From positions 1-10,934 of the forward strand of contig JAFDIC010000088.1 in the NCBI GenBank assembly GCA_019308525.1: a stretch of 10,934 nucleotides of DNA, given 5' to 3'. The number at the start of each line of letters is the position of its first letter. The stretch's first letter is position 1. The position numbers and the translations under genes are program-made. Shown here one piece after another: positions 1-6,735 of this stretch. The notes beneath the pieces were generated by a model. The model searched no databases and had not been told where the DNA came from. It saw nothing but the letters and a program-made list of their open reading frames with translations. The DNA comes from Deltaproteobacteria bacterium. GTDB taxonomy: Bacteria; Desulfobacterota; DSM-4660; Desulfatiglandales; HGW-15.

Positions 1-246
1 ATCGAAGAACGCCAGACCTGGTACGATGGCAAGCTGCCGGTTAACACCTCGGGTGGATTGACCGCAAAGGGCCACCCGGCAGGTGCCACTGGCCTTTCCC
101 AGGTGGCAGAGATAGTGTGGCAGATGAGGGGCGAGGCAGGGGAGCGCCAGGTCTCACCCCTCCCCAACGTAGGCCTTGTTGAAAACGGCGGCGGTAACGT
201 GGGAGGGGAAACCGCAGTAGTTGCCGTGCATATCCTGGAGGCGTAG
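1..246 (+). CDS. Thiolase-fold / SCP2-type lipid-transfer protein, C-terminal end (5' truncated)
   Basis: The reading frame is open from the first base and ends at TAG 244-246, giving the last 81 residues of a protein that begins upstream of the window. It shows the thiolase C-terminal signature NTSGGLTAKGHPAGATG, whose GHP histidine (residue 25 of the fragment) is the conserved catalytic His of the thiolase superfamily. A helix containing QMRGEAGERQV follows, then a glycine-rich terminal loop ENGGGNVGGE. In classical thiolases that loop carries the acid/base Cys just before the GGG; here the position is Glu-Asn, so the protein resembles the SCP2/lipid-transfer branch rather than an acetoacetyl-CoA thiolase. 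Members of that branch act in thiolysis or, in some steroid-degrading bacteria, as aldolases with an OB-fold (DUF35) partner. The CoA ligase starts 69 bases downstream, which fits a beta-oxidation-like role. The exact reaction cannot be set from this fragment. Confidence 0.85.
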   Translation: MEERQTWYDGKLPVNTSGGLTAKGHPAGATGLSQVAEIVWQMRGEAGERQVSPLPNVGLVENGGGNVGGETAVVAVHILEA

Positions 247-315
247 GAGAGGGCTGAGCCGCCGGCAGCGCTTGGGGGGAGACATGGACAGAAACGGTGG
301 AAGGAGAGAAGAACC

Positions 316-1839
316 ATGAATGCCGGTTATCTTGTTACGAGATCGGCTAGATATTTCCCGGAACGCACGGCCTTTGTCATTGATGGCAGGGCAGTAAGCT
401 ACAAGGAGTTGAACAGGCGAGTGAACAAGCTGGCCAATGCCCTGCTCTCCCTCGGTCTGAAGAAGGGAGACAGGGTGGGATTGCTCTTTCACAACAGTTA
501 CGGGTACCTGGAATCCTTCCTGGCCCTTTACAAGGCAGGCCTGGTATGGGTTCGCCTCAACGCCCGCCTGGCCCCCTCGGAGTTGCAGGGGATGCTGGAG
601 GACTCAGGCGCCGTTGTCCTGATGCACGGGCCCCAGTTTGCGGAGACCGCGGAGGCCATAAGCGATGGTGTCCAGTGGATAATCCAGGAGGGGGAGGGCC
701 AGGGCATAGGCTATGAAGAATTCCTGGAAAAGGGATCGGACAAGGAGCCTAAGGTGGAGGTCACCCTCGATGACCTCTCGGATTTGTGGTATACATCAGG
801 GACCACCGGAGACCCCAAGGGAATCATGCTCACCCATCGCAACATCATGACGTGCACACAGTTCCTCCTTTCAGACGTGTACGATATTACCATGGAGGAC
901 AGGTTCCTGACAGCAGGAGCCCTGAGCCACGCAGGATCCGTGAGGATTTTGCCTTTTGTCATTCGCGGTGCAACCTGTTACCTCCACAGCCATTTTGACC
1001 CGGAGAAGATCCTCAGGGAAACCCAGGATCAGGCCATAACGGACTGGGCCGTGGTTCCCACCATGCTCATAGCCATCATGGACCAGCCTGGGTTCAGGGA
1101 GTTCGATTTTGGTTCCCTGGAGAGGATAACCTATGCAGGATCTCCCCTCCCGGTTGAGAGGATCAAGGAGGCACTGGAGAAATTCGGACCGGTACTGGAC
1201 CAGTCCTATGGCCAGGCAGAGTCCATCATAACCATCACCCATCTCTGTCGGCGGGACCACGTTACCAGCGGCGACCCTGGCAGGGAGAAGCGCCTGGCAT
1301 CAGCGGGGAGGGAATATCCTGGGGTACGGGTCAGGGTCGTAGATGAAAAGGACGAGGTGATTGGGCCGGGGGAAGTGGGCGAGGTGATCACCCGCTCTGA
1401 CCTGGTCATGCGCGGCTACTGGAACCGGCCCGAAAAGACGGAAGAGGCCATGAAAGGGGGATGGCTCCATACGGGAGATATCGGGTACATGGATGAGGAA
1501 GGATACCTTTTCCTGGTCGATCGCAAACATGACAAGATCATAACCGGGGGGCTGAACGTGTTCCCCAGGGAAGTAGAGGAAGTCCTGGCCCGCCATAATG
1601 CAATAGCCCAGGTGGCTGTCTTCGGTGTCAAGGACGAATACTGGGGAGAAGCTGTCACGGCCGCCGTAGTGCTGAAGAGGGGTAAGGGAGCAACGGAAGA
1701 AGAAATCAAGGCCTTTTGCAAGCAACACCTGGCGGGGTACAAGAGGCCCAAGAGGATAGTTTTTATGGAGGATTTACCCAAGAACCTCTACGGGAAGGTG
1801 ATGCGTAAAGAACTCAAGAGGCAGTTCGAAAAGGATTAG
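316..1839 (+). CDS. AMP-forming acyl/aryl-CoA ligase (ANL superfamily)
   Basis: This 507-residue protein is of normal length for the family. It should activate a carboxylic acid with ATP to an acyl-adenylate and then to a CoA thioester in the cytoplasm. All core motifs are visible: the phosphate loop YTSGTTGDPKG (residues 159-169), SYGQAE (297-302), TGD (386-388), the hinge/CoA region DRKHDKIITGG (402-412) and, in the C-terminal lid, GKVMRKEL with the predicted adenylation lysine K494. It has no signal peptide or membrane segment. The ATG at 316 follows an AGGAG ribosome binding site (302-306) by 9 bases. It lies between a thiolase-like gene and a dienoyl-CoA-reductase-like gene, so its product probably enters a CoA-dependent ring or chain degradation route. 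The acid substrate (aromatic, alicyclic or fatty) cannot be told from the motifs. Confidence 0.93.
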   Translation: MNAGYLVTRSARYFPERTAFVIDGRAVSYKELNRRVNKLANALLSLGLKKGDRVGLLFHNSYGYLESFLALYKAGLVWVRLNARLAPSELQGMLEDSGAVVLMHGPQFAETAEAISDGVQWIIQEGEGQGIGYEEFLEKGSDKEPKVEVTLDDLSDLWYTSGTTGDPKGIMLTHRNIMTCTQFLLSDVYDITMEDRFLTAGALSHAGSVRILPFVIRGATCYLHSHFDPEKILRETQDQAITDWAVVPTMLIAIMDQPGFREFDFGSLERITYAGSPLPVERIKEALEKFGPVLDQSYGQAESIITITHLCRRDHVTSGDPGREKRLASAGREYPGVRVRVVDEKDEVIGPGEVGEVITRSDLVMRGYWNRPEKTEEAMKGGWLHTGDIGYMDEEGYLFLVDRKHDKIITGGLNVFPREVEEVLARHNAIAQVAVFGVKDEYWGEAVTAAVVLKRGKGATEEEIKAFCKQHLAGYKRPKRIVFMEDLPKNLYGKVMRKELKRQFEKD

Positions 1840-1874
1840 CCTGCGAAGGGGGAGCCAGAGGAACGATTTCTACT

Positions 1875-1884
1875 TATTGCAATA
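1875..1884. promoter_or_regulatory. Perfect 10-bp palindrome TATTGCAATA upstream of the flavoprotein gene
   Basis: The 87-base gap between the CoA ligase and the flavoprotein gene is more AT-rich than its surroundings and contains the self-complementary TATTGCAATA, 43 to 52 bases before the start codon. It could be an operator half-site pair or part of a promoter. No convincing -35/-10 pair with normal spacing was found near it. A 10-bp palindrome can also arise by chance, so this is a weak call. Confidence 0.2.
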
Positions 1885-1926
1885 TGAGCGGCATTATGTT
1901 AGACATCAGGACATAGGAGAAGACTC

Positions 1927-3966
1927 ATGAGCGAGAAACCAAGATTACTCACACAGCCAGGAAAGATAGGTGCCATGGAACTGAAGAATCGGCTCGTGAT
2001 TCCTGCCATGTGCACGAACTACACCTACCAGGGACATTTCACGGACCGGGCCGTGTATTACTACGGCTTGAGGGCAGGGGGAGGTGCCGGTCTCATTATC
2101 ATCGAGGCCTCCGCCATTGATTATCCCATGGGTAGGTCTGTGTTGAACTGCTCTGTCTCTGACGACAGCTATATCCCTACCCTCAGGAAGCTGACTGATG
2201 AGATACACAAGCACGACACAAAGGTGGCACTACAGATCATGCATTCCGGGAGGCAGACCAGTACGGCCATATGCGGCTCGCAGCCGGTTTCCTGCTCCCC
2301 CGCCGCAAGCGCCCAGGTCCTCTACGACGAGCCCCGGGCACTTACCCTTTACGAATGCAAGGAGATAGTGAGGAAATTCGGGGAAGGTGCCCGCAGGGCC
2401 AAGGAGGCCGGGTTTGACGCTGTTGAGCTCCACTATGCCCACGGGTACCTGATGAGTGCATTTCTCTCACCCACGCTGAACACGAGGCCCGATGAGTACG
2501 GAGGGCTGGAGGGAGGCCTGAAGCTTGCCTGCGAAGTAGTGGAAGAAGTAAAGAAGCGTTGCGGCATGGATTACCCCGTACTGGTCAGGATCAACGGGGA
2601 TGATTACTACCCCGCAGGCGGTGTGACCCATATCGACTCGCGGATGATCGCAGTCGCCCTTGAAAAGGCCGGGGTAGACTGTATCAATATCTCCTCGGGA
2701 CTCCGGGAATCGGATCACAACTTGCATGATCAGACCATGGCATCACCCAGGGGTTCATGGGTATACATGGCCGAAGGTATCAAGAAGACGGTAAACATCC
2801 CGGTCATGGTGGCCAAGAGGATCTCTGAGGACATGGTGGAGGAGATCCTCGAACAGGGCAAGACCGACTTCGTATGCGTCGGCAGGCCTCACATTGCAGA
2901 CCCTGAGTACGGGAAAAAGCTGTTTGAGGGAAGGGCGGAGGACATTCTCCCCTGCATCTGGTGCGCCCAGGGCTGTTTCGATGTCCTGTGGATGCTTGCT
3001 CCAACCACGTGCCTTGTCAATCCTGCGGCAGGCCTGATGGATGAAAGACCCATAGACAGCCTTCCACAGGCCCAGGAAAAGAAGAAGGTAGTGGTGGTCG
3101 GTGGCGGTCCTGCCGGGTGCAAGGCGGCCCTCGTGGCTGCAAAGCGAGCACATGAAGTGGTCCTTTACGAGAAGGACCAGAGGCTCGGGGGAGCATACAG
3201 GCTGGCAACCCCTTCCCCTTCAAAGACGGAGGTGGAGCGCCTTTTCACTTATTTTGAGAAGGCGCTGCCAAAGGCCGGGGTCAAGCTGGAACTCGGGGTG
3301 GAATTTACCCCGGACATGGTAGAGGGTAATCGGGCAGATGCCGTAATCCTGGCGGTGGGAGCATCCCCCCTGTTGCCTGAGAAGATCCCGGGGATCAACG
3401 GGGACAATGTGGTGACGGCGGAAGACGTCATGAGCGGCAAAGCGGACGTGGGTGACCGGGTAGCCATATGGACATGCAGCTACCACTGCCGATACACCTG
3501 TAAGCCCAGAGTGAGGCCTGTAGATGGAGACCCGACAGGTATTAACTCGTCTTACAGCTACGCCTGTAGGGCCGGATACGGGGCGGTTGATACGGCCGAA
3601 TACCTGGCATCAAAGGGTAAGCTGGTAAGCATTGTTACGGAAAGGCAGGCTGTGGTATCGGGAATGGGCTTTACATCCAGAAGTTACCTTGTGAAGCGAT
3701 TCTACAGGGCCAACATCAGGGTGTGCAATAATGTGAAGGTGAGGGAGATCAATGAGAGGGGCATGTTGCTCGAGAAGGCGGGCTACGATTTCCTCTTGGA
3801 TGCGGATACGGTGATAGTCAGCGTGGGTGCCAGGTCCCTCAAGAAGCAGCTTGAGGACGCTCTCCAGGGCAAGGTCAAGGAGGTCTACCCGGTGGGCGAT
3901 TGCGACAAGGTGGGCAACGCGATGTCCTCCATTGCATCTGCCTACGATGTCGCCATGGAGATATAA
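1927..3966 (+). CDS. Old Yellow Enzyme / 2,4-dienoyl-CoA reductase-type Fe-S flavoprotein with Cys-rich insertion
   Basis: This 679-residue protein has the FadH/trimethylamine dehydrogenase-type layout. The N-terminal FMN-binding TIM barrel (about 1-340) has the active-site segment ELHYAHGYL, with H169, H172 and Y174 matching the His-x-x-His and Tyr of Old Yellow Enzymes. A [4Fe-4S] motif follows (C343, C346, C350, C362), with the same C-x2-C-x3-C-x11-C spacing as E. coli FadH. The C-terminal part binds FAD/NAD(P), starting with VVVVGGGPAG (388-397). It should pass NAD(P)H electrons through FAD and Fe-S to FMN and reduce a conjugated C=C bond, perhaps of an enoyl- or dienoyl-CoA. Oddly, the second Rossmann loop (VAII-GCGGIG in FadH) is split by about 30 residues bearing C517, C521 and C525, then C547. 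The ATG follows AGGAG (1915-1919). Family call firm; substrate unknown. Confidence 0.93.
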   Translation: MSEKPRLLTQPGKIGAMELKNRLVIPAMCTNYTYQGHFTDRAVYYYGLRAGGGAGLIIIEASAIDYPMGRSVLNCSVSDDSYIPTLRKLTDEIHKHDTKVALQIMHSGRQTSTAICGSQPVSCSPAASAQVLYDEPRALTLYECKEIVRKFGEGARRAKEAGFDAVELHYAHGYLMSAFLSPTLNTRPDEYGGLEGGLKLACEVVEEVKKRCGMDYPVLVRINGDDYYPAGGVTHIDSRMIAVALEKAGVDCINISSGLRESDHNLHDQTMASPRGSWVYMAEGIKKTVNIPVMVAKRISEDMVEEILEQGKTDFVCVGRPHIADPEYGKKLFEGRAEDILPCIWCAQGCFDVLWMLAPTTCLVNPAAGLMDERPIDSLPQAQEKKKVVVVGGGPAGCKAALVAAKRAHEVVLYEKDQRLGGAYRLATPSPSKTEVERLFTYFEKALPKAGVKLELGVEFTPDMVEGNRADAVILAVGASPLLPEKIPGINGDNVVTAEDVMSGKADVGDRVAIWTCSYHCRYTCKPRVRPVDGDPTGINSSYSYACRAGYGAVDTAEYLASKGKLVSIVTERQAVVSGMGFTSRSYLVKRFYRANIRVCNNVKVREINERGMLLEKAGYDFLLDADTVIVSVGARSLKKQLEDALQGKVKEVYPVGDCDKVGNAMSSIASAYDVAMEI

Positions 3967-4068
3967 TTCCCCATGGCACGGAAACGTAAGAGTGCTGGGC
4001 GCCGTGGGTCGCTAGAGTGAGCCGAAGAGCTGTTTGAATCTAATACAGGGAGGAAAAGGAGATATCAA

Positions 4069-6312
4069 ATGAACGACAAAGACGAGGTAAAGGTCTATCC
4101 CACTGTGGTTTGGTCCGCAGGAGCGGGATGCCACGGAAACTGCGGCCAGAAGCTGTACGTGAAAGACGGCAGGCTCATAAAGGTTGAAGGTGATGAAAGT
4201 CACCCCTGGAACCAGGGCAGGGCCTGCCCCAGGGTGTTGGCCCTGAAGCAGTATGTGTACCACCCGGATCGCATCATTTACCCGTTGAAGCGCGTGGGTG
4301 AACGGGGAGAAGGCAAGTTCGAACGCATCTCCTGGGACGAGGCCTTTGATACCTGCGAAACAAGGTTGAAGGAAATCAGGGACAAGTACGGGGCGGAGGC
4401 CGTGATCTTCTGCCAGGGCACCGGCAGGGACATAGGCGGTCCAATCTCCTTTCTGGCCTATAATTTCGGCAGCCCCAACTGGTGTCAGCTAGGCCTCTCG
4501 GGTCAGTCCTGCTATACGCCCAGGCTTGCCGCCATGAAGGTCACCATGGGTGACTTTGCCGTAGCAGACTGCTCCCAGTTCCTGGAGAAGCGCTATGATG
4601 ACCCGGAATGGGAAGTGCCCAAGGTAATCATAGTTTGGGGAAACAACCCGACCACCACCGACCCCGACGGCTTCTTCGGACACTGGATAGTGGATTGCAT
4701 GAAACGGGGTTCAGAGATCATCTCGGTTGATCCCCGTCACACCTGGTTGACCACCAGGGCAAAGTATCACCTCAGGCTTCGTCCGGGCACGGGTGGTGCA
4801 CTGGCCCTTGGGATGTTGAACGTTATCATCAGCGAAGGCCTTTATGACAGGGATTTTGTTGAAAAATGGACCTACGGATTCGATGAACTGAGAGAGAGGG
4901 TTGAAGAATACCCGGCAAGCAAGGTGGCCGAGATAACGGAGGTCCCGGAAGAATTGATCATAGAGAGCGCCCGGTACTATGCCAAGAGCAACCCGGCGGC
5001 CATCCACTGGGGGCTCGCCATTGACATGGAGCCGGAAGGCACCGCAGTGGCACAGGCCATCACCCACCTCTGGTGCATCACCGGGAACCTGGATATCCCC
5101 GGCGGGAACGTGATAGCCCGACCTTCCCACGGGGTCACCACCTACCCCTATACCACGGAAGAACTGCTCACCCTTTACGGGGAAGACCTCGTAAAGAAGC
5201 TCACGGAGAAGCGCATTGGCACAAAGGAGTACCCTTTCGTGAAGAATTTCAGGGGATGGGCCCAGCCCGACATGGCCATAGAGCAAATAGATACTGGAAA
5301 GCCGTATCCCATAAAGGCAGCATGGATCCAGACGGCCAATATCCTGGGTGGCCAGGCGGCCAGAGCCAAGCTCCACTACGAGGCGCTGAAGAAGTTGGAT
5401 TTTGTCGTGGTCGTGGACCTCTTTCACAATCCCACCACCATGGCCCTCGCCGACATTGTTTTGCCTGCGGCCACCTTTGCGGAAAAGAACAGTTTCAGGA
5501 GTTGGTGGGCTCCCCTGGGTGTGATGCACAAGGTCATCCAGGTCGGAGAATGCAAGTCCGACTGGGAGATCAATTTCGAGATGGCAAAGAGGTTCAACCC
5601 GGAGGGCGTGAAATGGAACAGCGTTGTTGACCTCATCAACGACCGCCTCTCTGTTGCAAACAAGACCTTCACGGAGATGGTGGATAAGGGGTGCTGGGAG
5701 ATGCCCCCGGACGGCCCTTTCAAGCCCTACAGGCGACACGAGAGGGGGTTGCTCAGGGCGGACGGCAAACTGGGTTTCAACACCGAAACGGGCAAGGTGG
5801 AGCTATGGAGCAAGGCCCTGGAGAGCTGGGGTCTGGACCCTCTCCCCAGGTATGTGGAACCGGCCCAGAGCCCTGTTTCCACGCCCGAACTTTACAAGAA
5901 GTACCCGCTCATCATGATAACAGGGGCAAGGTCCTCCCTGTACTTCCACTCCGAGCACCGGATGATCCCATGGCTCAGAGAGAAGGAAAGGGATCCCTTT
6001 GTGGAGATCCATCCGGAGACCGCCAAGAAATACGGGATCTATGACGGAGAGTGGATCTATATCAAGAACGACATGGGAAGGGTCAAGAGGAAGGCCAAGA
6101 TAACCCTGACCGTAAAACCCAATCATATCCAGACCCTTCATGGCTGGTGGATGCCGGAAATGAAGGGCCCTGAGCCGGATCTCTTCGGGGTGTGGGATTA
6201 CCAGATAAACCTGCTGATTCCGGGGCCCCAGGACAGCAGCACCGGCTTCGGTGGCGGGCGGTACAAGACTACGCTGGTTACCCTGGAAAAGATAGAGGAA
6301 GGAGGAAAGTAG
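4069..6312 (+). CDS. Molybdopterin (bis-PGD) oxidoreductase, acetylene hydratase-like clade, catalytic subunit
   Basis: This 747-residue protein is close in length to acetylene hydratase (about 730). Visible family features include the N-terminal Fe-S region with C21, C25 and C53 (GCHGNC, GRACPR), YPLKRVG, RISWDEA (86-92), GSPNW (134-138), a predicted Mo/W-ligand cysteine C148 in CYTPRLAA, WGNNPTTTDPDG and the C-terminal pterin-binding domain with EWIYIKNDMGRVK. By my recalled alignment, acetylene hydratase Cys9 is Gly18 here and its catalytic Asp13 is His22, so it should not be an acetylene hydratase. The wider clade includes gut catechol dehydroxylases and transhydroxylases, so hydroxyl chemistry on a ring is plausible. 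It has no Tat signal and is predicted to be cytoplasmic. The start has AAGGAG (4056-4061) 7 bases upstream. The Fe-S subunit gene begins 2 bases after the stop. Confidence 0.92.
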   Translation: MNDKDEVKVYPTVVWSAGAGCHGNCGQKLYVKDGRLIKVEGDESHPWNQGRACPRVLALKQYVYHPDRIIYPLKRVGERGEGKFERISWDEAFDTCETRLKEIRDKYGAEAVIFCQGTGRDIGGPISFLAYNFGSPNWCQLGLSGQSCYTPRLAAMKVTMGDFAVADCSQFLEKRYDDPEWEVPKVIIVWGNNPTTTDPDGFFGHWIVDCMKRGSEIISVDPRHTWLTTRAKYHLRLRPGTGGALALGMLNVIISEGLYDRDFVEKWTYGFDELRERVEEYPASKVAEITEVPEELIIESARYYAKSNPAAIHWGLAIDMEPEGTAVAQAITHLWCITGNLDIPGGNVIARPSHGVTTYPYTTEELLTLYGEDLVKKLTEKRIGTKEYPFVKNFRGWAQPDMAIEQIDTGKPYPIKAAWIQTANILGGQAARAKLHYEALKKLDFVVVVDLFHNPTTMALADIVLPAATFAEKNSFRSWWAPLGVMHKVIQVGECKSDWEINFEMAKRFNPEGVKWNSVVDLINDRLSVANKTFTEMVDKGCWEMPPDGPFKPYRRHERGLLRADGKLGFNTETGKVELWSKALESWGLDPLPRYVEPAQSPVSTPELYKKYPLIMITGARSSLYFHSEHRMIPWLREKERDPFVEIHPETAKKYGIYDGEWIYIKNDMGRVKRKAKITLTVKPNHIQTLHGWWMPEMKGPEPDLFGVWDYQINLLIPGPQDSSTGFGGGRYKTTLVTLEKIEEGGK

Positions 6313-6314
6313 AA

Positions 6315-6647
6315 ATGGCGAAGAACGGCCTTCTCATAGAGTACGATTACTGTACTGGCTGTCACACCTGCGAGGTGGCCTGCCAGCAGGAGCATGATTA
6401 CCCTGCCGGAAAGCTGGGGATCAAGGTCACGGAATACATCTTGGAGACCCTTGGAGAAAAACCCTCCATCTATTACCTGCCCTTTCCAACGGATCTCTGC
6501 GACCTGTGTGCCAAGAGGACCAAGCAGGGAGAAAGGCCCGCGTGCGTCAAGCACTGCCAGGCCTCCTGCATGAGATACGGAGCAATCGATGAGCTGGCAA
6601 AAGAGATGGAGAAGCAGCCCAGGATGGTGCTTTACAGCCCATTTTAG
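6315..6647 (+). CDS. Two-cluster [4Fe-4S] ferredoxin-type electron-transfer subunit (110 aa)
   Basis: This is the likely electron-transfer partner of the molybdopterin enzyme just upstream. It has CTGCHTCEVAC (C13, C16, C19, C23) and a second group C62-x2-C65-x11-C77-x3-C81, with an extra C85. These match cysteine groups I and IV of DmsB-type four-cluster proteins; groups II and III are missing, leaving enough ligands for two [4Fe-4S] clusters. At 110 residues it is about half the length of DmsB. The same frame is open further upstream into the previous gene, but the start is placed at ATG 6315, since GGAGGAAAG (6301-6309) lies just before it, the N-terminus MAKNGLLIEYDYC is typical, and the gap to the previous stop is only 2 bases. 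It has no signal peptide. Translational coupling with the catalytic subunit is likely. Confidence 0.9.
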   Translation: MAKNGLLIEYDYCTGCHTCEVACQQEHDYPAGKLGIKVTEYILETLGEKPSIYYLPFPTDLCDLCAKRTKQGERPACVKHCQASCMRYGAIDELAKEMEKQPRMVLYSPF

Positions 6648-6735
6648 GCTGCCCCTCTGCCAGGGGTGATGGGAAAGACTTCTCCTAATCTATTAAAGAT
6701 AAGCAGGCCAAGGCCGAGAAAGGAGGACATCCTAG

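Noticed and set aside
284..319. An 11-codon leader-like reading frame (MDRNGGRREEP) ending in an ATGA overlap with the CoA ligase start
   Set aside because: The overlap and a G-rich stretch upstream are suggestive of coupling, but the peptide is too short and has no regulatory pattern such as repeated codons or a terminator, so chance is just as likely.
4711..5739. A 342-codon open frame on the minus strand
   Set aside because: It lies wholly opposite the molybdopterin gene at 4069-6312, which has clear family motifs throughout. The minus-strand translation shows no recognisable domain, so it is a codon-bias shadow.
4069..6312. Calling the 747-residue enzyme an acetylene hydratase
   Set aside because: Overall resemblance is real, but the catalytic Asp and one cluster cysteine are replaced and it has a dedicated Fe-S partner, which acetylene hydratase does not need.
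6192..6314. Extended N-terminus for the 110-residue Fe-S protein
   Set aside because: The frame is open 41 codons further upstream, but this stretch lies within the 747-residue gene in another frame, lacks a good ribosome binding site and adds nothing resembling an Fe-S protein.
6651..6667. Small hairpin CCCCT/AGGGG just after the 110-residue Fe-S gene, considered as a terminator
   Set aside because: The stem is only 5 bp (plus a possible G-U) with no T-run after it, and the next gene has its own strong ribosome binding site, so read-through is likely.
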